NCBI GenBank assembly: GCA_031772625.1
Contig: CM062805.1
Coordinates: 801,441,592 to 801,505,591, forward strand
Source: Pinus tabuliformis
Lineage: Eukaryota; Streptophyta; Pinopsida; Pinales; Pinaceae
DNA length: 64,000 bases
Reading direction: 5' to 3'
The notes under the pieces are model-generated. The model ran no database searches, had not been told where the DNA came from, and was given only the letters and a program-made list of their open reading frames with translations. Every line of letters begins with the position of its first letter. Positions within the stretch are counted from its first letter, which is position 1. Positions 48,266-60,000 of the stretch are shown in pieces. The position numbers were made by a program, and so were the translations under genes.

Positions 48266-48932
48266 TTCATGCATTCATTCGTGCAATTATTTTTAATTAT
48301 TATTTATTCAAGAAATTAATTTTAATATTTGGTCAACTGTAATCTACATTTTCCTCATTGGTCTCATGAATATGTGTAGGAAAACTAGTATCAAGTCATA
48401 TGTTGAAGTGGAATAGCTATCTCAAGCAAAGAGCTCAAAATGGTAAGGGTTTAGTTGAGACAACAAAATTTGTTTGATATTTTAATTGTATGTCTTGGTT
48501 GAGTGGGAGTTACATAAATTTTTATAAGAAATAACAAATATTTCCATGAATAAAATTCATGTAGTATTTGTCTTTCTTTGACAAGTATGTTTTTATTTGA
48601 GTGAAAGACCGTAAACTTTCATTTTTCATGTGGGATAATAGAAGAAACTTTTACTCTATTAAATGGGCATAAGGAACTGGTATGAATTTTCTTCTATGTT
48701 ATTAATTATTGATCGTATCTAACTTCTCTTCCTTCCTTTGTTTTGTAGGTACTTTCATTAAAATATCTAGATTTGTAAGATTAAATATGGTTGGAGTCAT
48801 ATACGTGAAAAACATCATCAAAGTATATAGCCCACCAAGCGCTTGGCTACCAAGTGTGTGATTTAGTTTTGTGTTGCATTTTATTTCAAGCAATTTTTTA
48901 TTTCTACATTGCAAATGTTCCAAGACCATAGA
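48266..48932. other. No gene seen
   Basis: AT-rich; nothing recognisable up to the dispersed repeat at 48933. Confidence 0.4.
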
Positions 48933-49175
48933 TGTTGAGAAAAACTAAGGAAAACTGAATTAGGGTTTATTTTATAATGGTTTCTTTTGTTATATTGACA
49001 ATTCTTGTGATATAATGATAGTTCATCATCATCATTATTATTTTGTGTTCATCATCAAGACAATGCCAATAAAGAAGATCAAAATGCAAACAAGAACACC
49101 AGAAATAGGCTCTAGGCTAGGGAAAAACCCCTTCGTATGGGAAAAACTGAAAACTTCTCTTGTTATAGAAATTCA
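48933..49175 (+). repeat. Dispersed repeat, copy 2 (partner at 12128)
   Basis: Begins TGTTGAGAAAAACTAAGGAA. It matches the blocks listed for 12128-12360 in order and orientation, ending with a GGGAAAAACC...GAAAACTTCTCTTGTTA segment. It resembles the 5' end of an LTR but has no confirmed partner. Confidence 0.6.
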
Positions 49176-49824
49176 AGGAAGGCTTTTGTTGTAGTGGCTA
49201 CAAACACCCTCCAAAATTTTTCCTTCGCTTCATTTTGGAGCCTTCCTACCAAAATCTCAGCAGCTTGTCTTACACTACCCAAGTACTTGTTCTTGCATCA
49301 AGTTGATCCTTTGCAATAAAACTTGTGTTTACTAACTTGCTCTGAAGATTAACCACAAGCTGACCTCCTTTGACTTGATTACAATCTGGTTCTTGCACTA
49401 CCTTGGAAATCTGAATAGTACTAGAGGGTAGCCAACCTTGCTCTTAGGAAATTCGCAGTGAGATTCAGCTCAAGAAATGCACAGACCCAGCTGGAAGCTT
49501 GTCCTCAGCTAGGAAATTACATAGAGCATGAGAGGTAGCCAAAGCCACTTAGCCCAGGAATTGCACAGAAGCATTTGCTCAGCTGTTTCCTAATGCATGT
49601 GTCGGCAAGTTTCTCGATTCCCCCAGGACTATGCAATTTGTCCATGCATGCATGTAATCTAGGGGTTAAATTTGATGGGTCCCCCTACCCGTCAAAGAAT
49701 TTTTTACGATCGTTTTATTTTTAAATTTCCTCTACATATGAATTCTAATATTTATTTTTACCTTGCATAATATTTTTCATATAAAAAAAATCAACAAATA
49801 TTCATCATTTTTCATTCTAAAAAA
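49176..49824. other. No gene seen
   Basis: Only short frames. Fragments such as AAATTGCACAGA/GAAATTGCACAG are repeated near 49445-49570, without clear structure. Confidence 0.35.
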
Positions 49825-50445
49825 TTATAAATAAAAATAAAATAAAAATTTGACAAGTGTGGTGGACATATGAGTGTAGGTTACCTCAAGTAGTGATATC
49901 AATTTCATTCTCATCTCTTCTAGTGGATCGACAACATAGGAAAGGTGTAACATGAAATCACCAGGCATAAAACCCTCGCAACAATGATAGTGCATCTTGT
50001 AAGAAGTAATAGCTCTTCCACAATCATTACATACATGTCTAGTATTGTGAGAAGGCACGAGTTGAAACATGTGGTGTGGATGCAAAGCATGTTGTAGATA
50101 ATGTGGCAACTTTGCACATGAGGATGAAGGTCAGTGACACACCCACAACGCTAAAAAAGAAACCCTGATATTTTCTCTCTACAAATGTTGCATTCGATAT
50201 GGGGTGAAAATGGCTTCTTCCTAAACTTGCTAGGGATGAGAGGAATTCCTCATGGACTTGGGAGCTCCTGCACAGGATTCTTGCAACTTGAAGTTGCACA
50301 GACAGCATCGATATCTAAAACTATTATCTCCTTTTCCACATCCATCACATGTGTAGCTAGAACCATACACGATGCACAGGGCATGCTCACTATGACTAAA
50401 ATGTTGAATCTCCAACATTCTCATCAACCCGTCCTTCTTTTCCAT
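49825..50445 (-). pseudogene. DC1 (Cys/His-rich C1) domain protein, broken
   Basis: The minus-strand frame from 50445 gives IQHFSHSEHALCIVYGSSYT then CDGCGKGDNSFRYRCCLCNF and CAGAPKSM, a DC1 zinc-binding unit (H-x-H ... C-x2-C ... C-x2-C ... C). A second unit is split across frames: IECNICREKISGFLF, a stop, then RCGCVTDLHPHVQSC. A third follows in another frame: LHPHHMFQLVPSHNTRHVCN, DCGRAITSYKMHYHCCEGF. At least two shifts and a stop separate the units, so the gene is not functional as it stands. DC1 proteins are plant-specific and often stress- or defence-related, but their biochemical role is unclear. This is the least repeat-like gene remnant in the window. Confidence 0.72.
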
Positions 50446-50910
50446 GTTGTAATTGTTAATAGATAGTTAAAAAATGGTAAAATCGATCTACCTCTTCCAA
50501 TTTCTACCACAAATATTTTAGAGGGTAGTATGAAACACATTAAAAATAGTTGGTGTATTAGAAGGTAGTCTGAACCATGTTAAAATAAATTAGAAAAATT
50601 ATGTTAAAAGTTGTTGGTGTATTAAATAAATGAATTTAAATGTTGCTCGAAAACCCATGCGTTGTCTCATCTATCGGTCCGACAGATGGATTTAAATTCT
50701 ATGCATATTTTCACCCAATGGAGTCATTGACTGTTCATTGAAAAAGTAATAAATGGTCGAATGTTAGTGGGTGGACACTGGAAACAGATGTGTTATAGCA
50801 CACCTTTTTTCCCACCCAATGGTTGATAATAATTTGTTTAATCATTGCAGATAAGTTCTCTTTCTCATTTTTATATTCATCAATTATTTATTATAGTTGC
50901 GTATGTTGGA
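50446..50910. other. No gene seen
   Basis: Could include upstream sequence of the DC1 remnant. I saw no promoter element that can be defended. Confidence 0.3.
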
Positions 50911-51090
50911 TTATAAATTGGATTGTCACTTATATTTTATATTTATTCCCATCCATTTTTTTTTTATTTTCTTAAAAATCGGATTGACACTTATATTTTA
51001 TATTTATTCCCATCCACTTTTATTATTTGCTTATAAATTGGATTGACACTTATATTTTATATTTATTCCCATCCATTTTTTTATTATGGG
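50911..51090. repeat. Tandem repeat of about 60 bp, three copies
   Basis: Units start at 50911, about 50972 and 51031, each with GGATTG(T/A)CACTTATA, TTTTATATTTATTCCCATCC and a T-rich tail. They are nearly identical except in the T tract. Confidence 0.9.
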
Positions 51091-53233
51091 AATCATCTTG
51101 TCCTAACGATGAAGCACATTGGTTGGTTCAAGATGGGTCGACATATATTATTGGATGTGATTTATTCCAAAATATTTCTTCTTATAATGTAGGAATCATA
51201 TAGTTCAGCACTTATTTTTTATGATTTGATAGTTGATATTTGATATTTGTTTTCTATTTATTATTTAATAAATAATTTATTATAATTTTTAAATAGGTTT
51301 AATAACCTTTGTTAATTTTATATTAATGAGTATTGTCAATAATAATGATTCGTTTATCATTTAAATTAAAACAACAATACTGGAAAATATTCAAAACAAA
51401 AAAATTACATAGTAAGATTTAATTGTATTTAACACATGTAATTTGGAACCTATAATCAAATACCATTGTAATGCAAATAATATAGAACTATAGTCCAATA
51501 CTCGATCTTCACGTAATTTTTCAATATTGTTCAATAACTATAAAAAATCAAATATGGATAAAAATTTCTAATTCACGCATCAGATTAATAGTTTTGAGAA
51601 TTAAGTAAACATTATGTAGATTTTAAAATAATCCATTTATAAATAATGGTTAAATAAGGCACAAGGAAATAAATTTAATCATGACACAAAATGATGGTGC
51701 GTGCGCCATGTTGATGATGTTCGATAATTTAAATTTACCTACTTCCTAGTATGGGTCGGTGTCTTCATTGATGGCACTAATCACCTGAGATTTTACCATT
51801 TATGTGGGAGTACTCTAATCTCTTGAGTGTTGGGTTTCTTTTGTGGTATCTGAAGGTTTTATGGAGGATCTTGACGTTTGTACATTTGGGGTGCATCTTG
51901 CGACTTAGACATATCTCAATGTTAGCCTAATATAAATAAATATATATAAAAGTTGAAACTTTTCATTTTTTAATATGATGGTCATTTTGACTTTTGTCAA
52001 AAATATTTGCAAGTTAATCTTGACGTGTATATTTAAGAATTAACTGTATTTTATGACGAAAAAATGGAAAAATGGGTAAATAGGTGTCAATTTTAAAGCC
52101 TGATGGCAACCCTTCTCGAAAAAGAAAAAAGAAAAGAGCGAAAAGTATCGCTAAAAAATAGGGATCTATTTTTAGTAATGAGAGCTACACTTGAGTTAAT
52201 TTAGACACTGTCACCACTTGTCACCTTTTCCTAGACTTTTTGCCTTCCCATCATAAAGCGGGCCACGATCAAATCTATTTAATGGATGCCTCTAGAACTC
52301 ATTTTCACATTTGATCTTGGAGCTCTAGCATTCCAAAGGCATCTAGCAACCTTCGGCACAGTCGAAACAACTTTTCTAGGTGTGTTTTGCTTTTCTTGTC
52401 TTTTGCAGCCTTTTATGTTGCTTTTGTTTCCTTGGCTTGTGTGAGTGTTGTTTTACCCATTTTGTTGAATAAAAATTGGCATTTTGATTTCTTTTAGATT
52501 GTAGAAGTGTTGTTTTAAGTTTTTCATTGCCTTTCCTTAGCGTCACATGCATAACCCAATTTTTTACACTAACTTTTGTCATTGCAGTGACTCTCCACAC
52601 AAGCTTCGTTGTTATTTTGTTTGATTGATTCCTGCATTTGTTTTGATTGCATGCATCATTGTTAACTCAGATCTATACCATCCTTTGTTCATGCACTAAT
52701 ATCTACTCATTTTCAAGTTTCCCTTGGGCAGATCTGGGATGTCTTGGCCTAGATCTAGCCATTCCCGGCATGCACTACACATTTCTAGATCCCAAGGCTC
52801 TTCCTTGGCTCCAGGAATTGCACAGATCTTGCCAATGACTATCTCCATCTACACTCTGTGTAGTTCCAAGAGACAATCCTAGAGTCTTTCCACTGGGATT
52901 TCGCAATACACAGTCCCAACCATCATCAATGCCAGATTGAACTATGCATTTCAAATTTCTAGTCATCAGCAAGAACATTGGACTGTTCATTGTACAGTTC
53001 CAGTCATCAACACCTCTCACTGGCAGATGGCACTGCATAATGTGTAGATCTAGTTAACAATCCCTCACTTGTGAGAGTCACAAATGTGCAATATTTTCCA
53101 GTAGTTTCCTAATTTGTTACATGACCAGTCCTTGAAGTGGTTTTGATTTTAAGTTGACATTTTCTTGCCCTGAGTATCCTCTCCGTCTCTAGGTAGATCA
53201 ATTATTGAGCAACTTCTCAGCAATATAAGCAGC
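51091..53233. other. No gene seen; upstream of a large pseudogene
   Basis: 51.1-52.1 kb is AT-rich with no frame. 52.2-53.2 kb is less AT-rich and may be leader or intron sequence of the pseudogene that starts at 53234. GCACAGATCT and TCTAG-rich short repeats occur near 52750-53050. Confidence 0.35.
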
Positions 53234-55613
53234 ATGGTTTCCAAGAGATCCTGCTCAAAGTGTACTAGAGAGAGTAGCACTAGAGATGTAGTTGAATAGG
53301 TGATACTGAACTTACGAATCTATGCAGACACACAGTTGTTCATAGAGAAGGACATGAAGATAACATGGTAGGAAATAAAGGACATATTTGCAGGAATTTT
53401 CAAGGAATATCTAGAAGAACGATGGGTCTATGTCAACATTCAGAAGTCAAGCTTGTACAAGGTTGCATGCAAGTACCCCACCTTCCCATGTGCAGACATC
53501 ATTCACTGGATTGTCTCACATATAGATCCTGAGACGATGGCAATGAGTAGTTTCAATGGAACTCTTCTTGCCACCTTCAGGACAGAAAACTACCATCATA
53601 TGTATCAATTGCCATAGCTGGTGAACCACATGGATGCACTCTTTTATACTCCCAACAGCAATGTGAACACTAGAGACATCATGAAGCATTGGGTAAAAGA
53701 GCCATTGAAGTTCAAGGTGACTCCCAACAAGTTCTACAAGACTAAGTCACTCAGGAAGGCCTACCAACTCTTGGTCGTCTTTTCATGTCGCTTTTATGGT
53801 CAAGAGAGCATGAAGACCATTCCATAGAGTTGGGTGGTAATGTTGGATGAATTGGAAATGAAGGAAGGTCATTCACCTTGTCATAAAGTTGGATCTTTAG
53901 CGGAAATTGCATGTGTCTAATGCTCAGAGTCTGCCTAAGGATGAGAAAGAGAGATTATATATGTCTGCGTACCTACTTGAAGCAATCTCTACCTAGCAGT
54001 AGTTTCCTGGAATGGGTTGGACATGGACACCATCAGATGACGTTGTGAACATCTATTACAACTTTCTCTCTCATTGTAGCTACTGAGGATTCATGGCGAG
54101 GCTATCTGACCACTTCATCACCCCAGTTTACAAGATGATATTCAAACAGGATCCACCTTGCATGTCTAAAGAAGTGATGCAGGCATTATGTAACATTACA
54201 GATTGGTGTGCCTCACCCAGTGGCACCTTCATCAGGATGTTTGGTGGAGAGAAGACTCCACATGTGCTACCAAGGTTTTCCATGGATGATTTGGTCATGT
54301 AAGAGGTTGTGTATCACATATCTATAGGGTTATTAGTAGGACTACACATGAGGAAGAAGGCGCCATGGCCTACCCTTCCTTTGCGGATTTTATTGTACGA
54401 GATCCCACCTTGAAGGATGTGGATGTCGAGGCCAAGGAATTAAAGAGGTTTGAGTTAGGCACCAAGAGTTTCAATCCATATGATCCCCACTAGACATGCA
54501 AGAACCACTGTGTGAAGGTGTATTATCCATCAATCCATGGGGCATGTCATTGGCCAAAGGAAGACCCTTGAAGGTATTTCTACAACTCCTATGGGCTTAA
54601 TGAACCAGTCAGCATGGTTGTAGAATGGAAAGCAGCACTTCAAGCAGCAACACCACATGAAGCAACAAAAATAATAGGAGTGAGCAGCAAACTCACCCAA
54701 GACAAAGGCAAGAGGAAGATTGTCGAGAGTGCAGAGGCTGAGAAAAGGTACAAGTTCAAAGAAGATCCTCTTGTTCATAAAGTAGCTTTGGAGATATAGG
54801 AAAATAGGTGACAACATGAAAGGAGAGTAGAACGAAGGAAGAGAAGCAGAAATAGAAATAGGGGGAAAGGAAATGTGCATTGATAGAAAAAAATGTGCCT
54901 ATACAGGTTGAGGAATCAAATTAGCCAGCAAATGAAGAAGAGGGTGAGCAGGTGCAAGTTTAGGAATTTTATCAGTAGGTTGAGAAAATGGTTGAAGCAA
55001 TAAGCATGGAGTTGGAATAGGAGCTAGAGGACCAAGACACTAACTCATGCCAAGAGCATCTGAGGTCACTCCATAGTCTCCACCACCTCCAGAATCAGAA
55101 CTATCCCAAGCGAGCAAGTAGAGGTTTCCCTCTTTGATGATGATCCAGGGATGGATGTGTATAATTTTTCATTTGATGAGTCATAGTAAAAGATTGTACA
55201 GGCACGAAGAAAGCATCTCCTGGATGATCACACATCACCTACACACATAGAGGAAAGGGTGATTTTTGCAGATGTTAGAAGACATCCAGTTGCCATGGCC
55301 AATGCTTCTAAGGCTTATGTAGAAGCCACGAGTTCAACAGTCACATTCTTGATAGAAGAGAGTGATCGGATGGCAAAGGGCTTGCAAGAGGCCAAGAAGA
55401 GAACATAGCAATCTACAAGATTTGCTTTGGAAGAAATAAAGAAAGTGATACTTGTTGAAGTATCAACTCTTGAGACCACCATGCAGACATTGTGTGGAAG
55501 TTTTATCACCGTGCACAAGGCAGTTGTCCATTTATACATTTTTCAGTAGCAATGTGCGAAGACAACCCAAACTCTTAAAGACATCCATGTGTTGGGTCAT
55601 GGAAAAGGTATGC
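53234..55613 (+). pseudogene. Large unrecognised plant protein, broken by stops and shifts
   Basis: The likely start is at 53234 (MVSKRSCSKCTRESSTRDVV). Recognisable runs of sensible protein are IIHWIVSHIDPETMAMSSFN (53500), MKHWVKEPLKFKVTPNKFYK (53681), KAYQLLVVFSCRFYGQESMK, then after a shift YMSAYLLEAIST and QQFPGMGWTWTPSDDVV, GFMARLSDHFITPVYKMIFK (54088), FIRMFGGEKTPHVLPRFSMD, and VVEWKAALQAAT (54614). The C-terminal part (55180-55600) looks like a coiled coil. Most in-frame stops are TAG or TGA at positions expected to be Gln or Trp/Arg. I do not recognise the family. A gene or a transposon-associated ORF are both possible. It ends beside the LTR of the next element; GGTATGCA at 55607 and TTTATGCAG at 55754 could be splice sites. 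Confidence 0.6.
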
Positions 55614-55776
55614 ATTTACTATTAACTTATTATCCTTTTCCTTTATTCTCATCCTTTCTATATCTCAATGCGCTAATATATTAAGAAATTACAGTAAGAA
55701 ATATAGAAATTATTTACAATTATGCTTTGGCTAATTATCATCCTTCTTTATGCAGGAAAGTACGAAAAGGGACAAT

Positions 55777-56823
55777 TGTTGTTCCCTAACTAAGGGACAA
55801 CGAAAAAGCAACAAGATAAGGAAGGAATGCGGTAGTTGCAGATATGTCCAAAAGAAAATCAATAGGATCAACACAAGAAGGGAAATATGTCTGAAGTCAG
55901 AAAATTGCGTGAAAAATTGCGTGAATCCCTTAGGATCGAGAGATCTTGAGGGATCGCTTTTATCATCTATCTTTTTACCCATTTCTCATTATAAAAGGCA
56001 ACGATTGTAAGAAAAAGGGGGACAACTATTGTTATTATTATTGTAATTATCAATTACAGACTTTGGCTATAGTGAAGAACGCAAATATGTTGTAATACTC
56101 TTTCATGATTAATATATAAGAGGAGTTTTTGTTCCTTTTCATTTATCTGAAGTAACCAGCAGTGTACGCTGGTGGCTAAGGGCCCGACTTCCGGTGGAAT
56201 TCAATACTTCACCTGTGTCATATATTTTTGATTCTTGCAAGTGTGATAGTTGATAGTATTATTTCTTTCTACTATTTTATTTCATTGTTGTTCCTTATTT
56301 CTTTGCGTTGACAGAATAGCTCTGTTTTATATAATTTACAACATTGTTGTTTAATTAGTTTCCTTTCGCTTTGGATTGAGTTTCCTAGATGAATATCCTG
56401 CTCGATGTAATCAACTATAATGAGAATTAACTACTGCTATTAGTCTCTCAGATTGATGTCATCGTTGTTTTACAGAGTAATGCGTTTGATTTAAATTCAA
56501 TCAATCTCTAAGAGAAGAGTTATCACTTTTGTACTCTTAATTGATACTGCTGTTACTTGAATTGCATATTGTTGTTACCTGAATTGTTGTAGGATTTGAT
56601 TTCATTAAATGATTGAGTTTTCTTTTAATCGCAATTAGAATTTACTTGCTGCATCCATTTACTCTTGTATTTAAAAGATCTATACTGCAATTTAGAAGCA
56701 TTACTCTCTGAGTTAAATAGCCACCACATATTGTGTACACTCTTAAAATAGAAATACCTGCTCGGATTGATAATTAATGTGAAGATAATTAGGAGTTAAA
56801 AGGGCGACCTTTTATCACTCAAC
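55777..56823 (+). repeat. 5' LTR of Gypsy-3 (left edge uncertain)
   Basis: The right edge is set by CTCAACA followed by TTT and the primer-binding site. The left edge is inferred at TGTTGTTCCC (55777), the start of a dyad (GTTGTTCCCT AACT AAGGGACAAC). No second LTR lies in the window, so the edge cannot be checked. Confidence 0.5.
56113..56120 (+). promoter_or_regulatory. Candidate TATA box of Gypsy-3
   Basis: TATATAAG inside the LTR, about 700 bases before its end. Confidence 0.4.
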
Positions 56824-56827
56824 ATTT

Positions 56828-56845
56828 TGGTGCCATTGCCGGGGA
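56828..56845 (+). other. Gypsy-3 primer-binding site
   Basis: TGGTGCCATTGCCGGGGA, four bases after the LTR end. It is close to the TGGCGCCGTTGCCGGGGA type used by plant Athila/Tat elements; the two changes are transitions. Confidence 0.85.
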
Positions 56846-56880
56846 GAGTGTAGCCATTTCTGAGGAGTAATGTACATCTG

Positions 56881-57120
56881 ATGATTGTTGTTGAAGAAGA
56901 TTTGGGTTTTGAAAAAGGAAGGTAACAACCTACGTAACGAGCAAGTAAAGTTCTTGCTCCTCCACCCACTTTTCAGCGCAATTACAAAAATCTGAAGTAG
57001 TTATTTTTTGCTTATCTGTTAGGAGAGAACTGGGTATTAAAAATGAAAGGTAAGAACCTGCGTACAGAGCACGTAAAATGCCTACTCCCCCGCCCACTTT
57101 CTAGTAGAATTATTAAGAAC
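56881..57120 (+). repeat. Duplicated leader segment of Gypsy-3
   Basis: Two consecutive diverged copies of about 100-120 bp, at about 56905-57010 and 57020-57120, share AAGGTAA(C/G)AACCT, CTCC(C/A)CC(G/A)CCCACTTT and an AATTA-AA tail. They lie before the gag start. Confidence 0.75.
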
Positions 57121-57156
57121 TTATGGTAAATATAAACATTTGAATTGTTTGCATGA

Positions 57157-59036
57157 ATGAATAAGAAGAAAAAACTCGAAAAGAATCCAATTCCATTACC
57201 CAAACCTGACAGATCTAAGGGACTGGTGACCCTTGGATGATCAACGTTCATAGACGATATCTTAAAGAAAGCCAAATCTCAGCCATCAGTTGGTCCTAGA
57301 AACGTTGCTTCCAGACAACCTACTATCGCCCTTCGGGCCATAAGCTCATCATCTGTAGCCTACACTGAGGTCCACAACAAAACAGTGGGAACTGAGCAGA
57401 GTTTTCAAGAGATTGAAAATTTTCACCCAATTGCCTCACAAGAAGGGAATTCTTGTAATATTCATGAAGGAGGAGGAGAAACAGGGGAAACATAGGAACC
57501 AAGATCCCCTCAGGTAGTAATTCAACAAGGAACACCTAGTATCCCAGACCGAGGGAGTGTTGTTAAGATCATTCCCACCCCTTTTAATGAGCCTAAGAAT
57601 AACTCACTAGATATGTCATAAGGGTATTGCCACATATTTGACCAAATGGCCAACAACCCACAAGCACCTCAAAACTCTACATTCCAATATCCCATCGTTT
57701 ACACAACAGTCAACGCACCCATGAAAGCTATCCCTCTCCAAAATATTCCCAATTTTCATGGATTAACATCAGAGGATCAGGATGCATTTCTGTTTGAATT
57801 TGATGTATTATGTTGGGGTTATGATTATACTACCGACCCCCAAAAACTAAAATAGTTTCCTTCCACACTCAAAGAAGAAACCTTGCGTTGGTTTATGGGA
57901 TTAGGTGGTGGCACAATAAATGATTGGGAACAAATGAAAACCGCTTTCCTAAAAAAATATCAGGAGTATTGCAGACCTAGGGAATTGAAAGATGAAATAT
58001 TCCAAATGGTAGCCAGTCCCAGTGAAACATTAGAAGAATATGTGGAATGATTTCAATATAACCTCCAGTGGTCTCCCTATGCAACTCTGCCTTTACCCAA
58101 TAATCTGCTAAAAACTACACTAATTAAAGGGATGAAAGAACAATGGATAGAAACATTAAATATTATGGGCAAAGGTGATATATATCAAGAAGAATATGCT
58201 GACATTAGTAAATTGTGTATCAGGTCCTCAAGAGGCAGTACAAGATTGAAACCAGCAAAACGCGGCATGACCACTAGGAACAACAAAATCTCTGGTGGAG
58301 GTATAACTCGTGCAGAAATTGGCAACCTGCTAGAGGATTTTAAAACAAATATTTTGGGAACTCTCACAACGCAATTAGACATTATGCAAGACAAACAAAA
58401 GCAGGTGGAAGTAGAACAAAATTTGGTGATATTCTGTCCTAGATGCAGGAAGAAGCATAGTCACAAAGAATGCCCGTTGTATATGGTGCAAACTTGTGCC
58501 ATATTTACTAAAGATCATACCACAGAAAGCTACCCATCACTTCCAGGGTTAAAAGTAGTCTAAAAGGAGGAAAACGAAGAAATAGAACCAGTCTACCTGC
58601 TAAATCAGTGTCACCAATGGCAACCACGACTAGAAACTACATCGACTGATCCATCTTCTTTCTTTCAAACTTCGCAATATAATTCGCAACAATATCCAGG
58701 ATCCATGTGGCAGAACCAACCACCTTTTCCCAATTGGTCACAATAACCATTCCCAATGCCATCTTGGCCCAACCAATCAAATAAAAATAATAATTGGCCA
58801 AATTCCTCTTACTTCACACCGTTTTGGCAAAATAATGCATATCAATCCCAATGGCCACCCTCGACTTCACAGAACCAGAACTGGCAATTAAGCTGGCAAA
58901 GACCTACAAATCATCCAGTAGTAACAATCCCCCTATCTCAACCCACACTTCTAGCACCCTACACATTGCAATAGAACCATCAGACCAACCTATGACTGCA
59001 GCTCCCAACCCAACCCAACCCGAACCCCAACAATAG
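57157..59036 (+). pseudogene. gag: Gypsy-3 gag
   Basis: The start at 57157 (MNKKKKLEKNPIPLPKPD) is chosen because the ATG four bases earlier meets a stop after three codons. One frame runs throughout. The capsid-like block is NFHGLTSEDQDAFLFEFDVL, FPSTLKEETLRWFMGLGGG and YQEYCRPRELKDEIFQM, near 57750-58020, a standard Ty3/gypsy gag match. A zinc-knuckle-like CPRCRKKHSHKECP occurs at about 58436, with a second, Cys-poor copy after it. A Gln/Asn/Trp/Pro-rich tail spans 58660-58960. In-frame stops lie near 57238, 57493, 57619, 57853, 58048, 58561, 58744 and 58972. Confidence 0.88.
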
Positions 59037-60000
59037 ACTAGTTCAATGTGTGAAAATGATTGAAGGACCAATGATAGAAACCGGGTTAAGGGAGTGCAAT
59101 GAGCTTCAATTAAGATCTGGGCAGATAATAGAATCAGAGGGGAATAAAAACAAACAAATTTAATATCAGCTACCTGTAGAACAAGCACCACAAGTGGAGG
59201 ACATGGTTAAACAAAAAACTCACGATCAAACGATCACCTCTTCTCCACCATTCCCAGAAATATTAATCATATCTCGCCCAATAGAATACCCCGATTTTGA
59301 TCTTTTGGGAGAATTGAAAAAATTGTGTATAAAAATACCGCTCCTCCATGCTATTCAAGACATTCCAATTTATGCAAAAACTATTAAGGAATTGTGTATG
59401 AAAAAACCAAAGGGGAAAATAAAAACAACCCCAACTGTCCATGTAGTCAGTACCTTATCTGTTTTACTATCAGGCAGAGAAACACCTATAAAATATGAGG
59501 ACCCAGGAAATCCTATAGTCACTGTGCAAATAAATGGATGCTCCTTCCCCAATGCATTAATTGATTTAGGAGCAACAATCAATATTCTTACAACTACAAC
59601 TTATCAAAAGCTTGGCATTACATCCTTGGACCCAACCACGACCTTGTTGGAACTGGCTAACCGATCGGTAATCAAACCAGAAGCACATTACAGGATGTAA
59701 TGGTGTTAGTAGACTCCTGGGAATACCCTGCAGACTTTCTGATCATCAATCTTAGAAACTGACTCGATCGACATCCCCTAATTCTAGGTAGACCTTGGCT
59801 AGCAACTGTGAATGCTTACATAAGCTATCGAATAGGCAACATGACTATAGCAAGAGGAAGAAATGTAAAGAATTTAGCCTTATGTCCTCCAGCTTAGCCA
59901 AGTTTAACAATAATCAAAACCAGAAAACAACTTGTATCATATCTAACTGAAAACATTAGATCACCACTAACCATAGAAGATGCTCTCGAATTTAATCAAA
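59037..60000 (+). pseudogene. pro: Gypsy-3 aspartic protease region
   Basis: LKKLCIKIPLLHAIQDIPIY and ELCMKKPKGK (about 59310-59415) precede ALIDLGATINILTTTTYQKL at about 59556. This is the retropepsin active site in the D-L-G-A form typical of Athila/Tat rather than D-T/S-G. A one-base shift at about 59690 moves the frame; LILGRPWLATVNAYISYRIG (about 59780) is the conserved C-terminal protease motif after it. The shift separates protease from reverse transcriptase. Confidence 0.85.

Noticed and set aside
50185..50466. 93-aa plus-strand ORF
   Set aside because: It is opposite the DC1 units, whose Cys/His spacing is far more convincing.
54530..54880. 116-aa minus-strand ORF
   Set aside because: It is antisense to the well-formed plus-strand stretch at 54543-54800.
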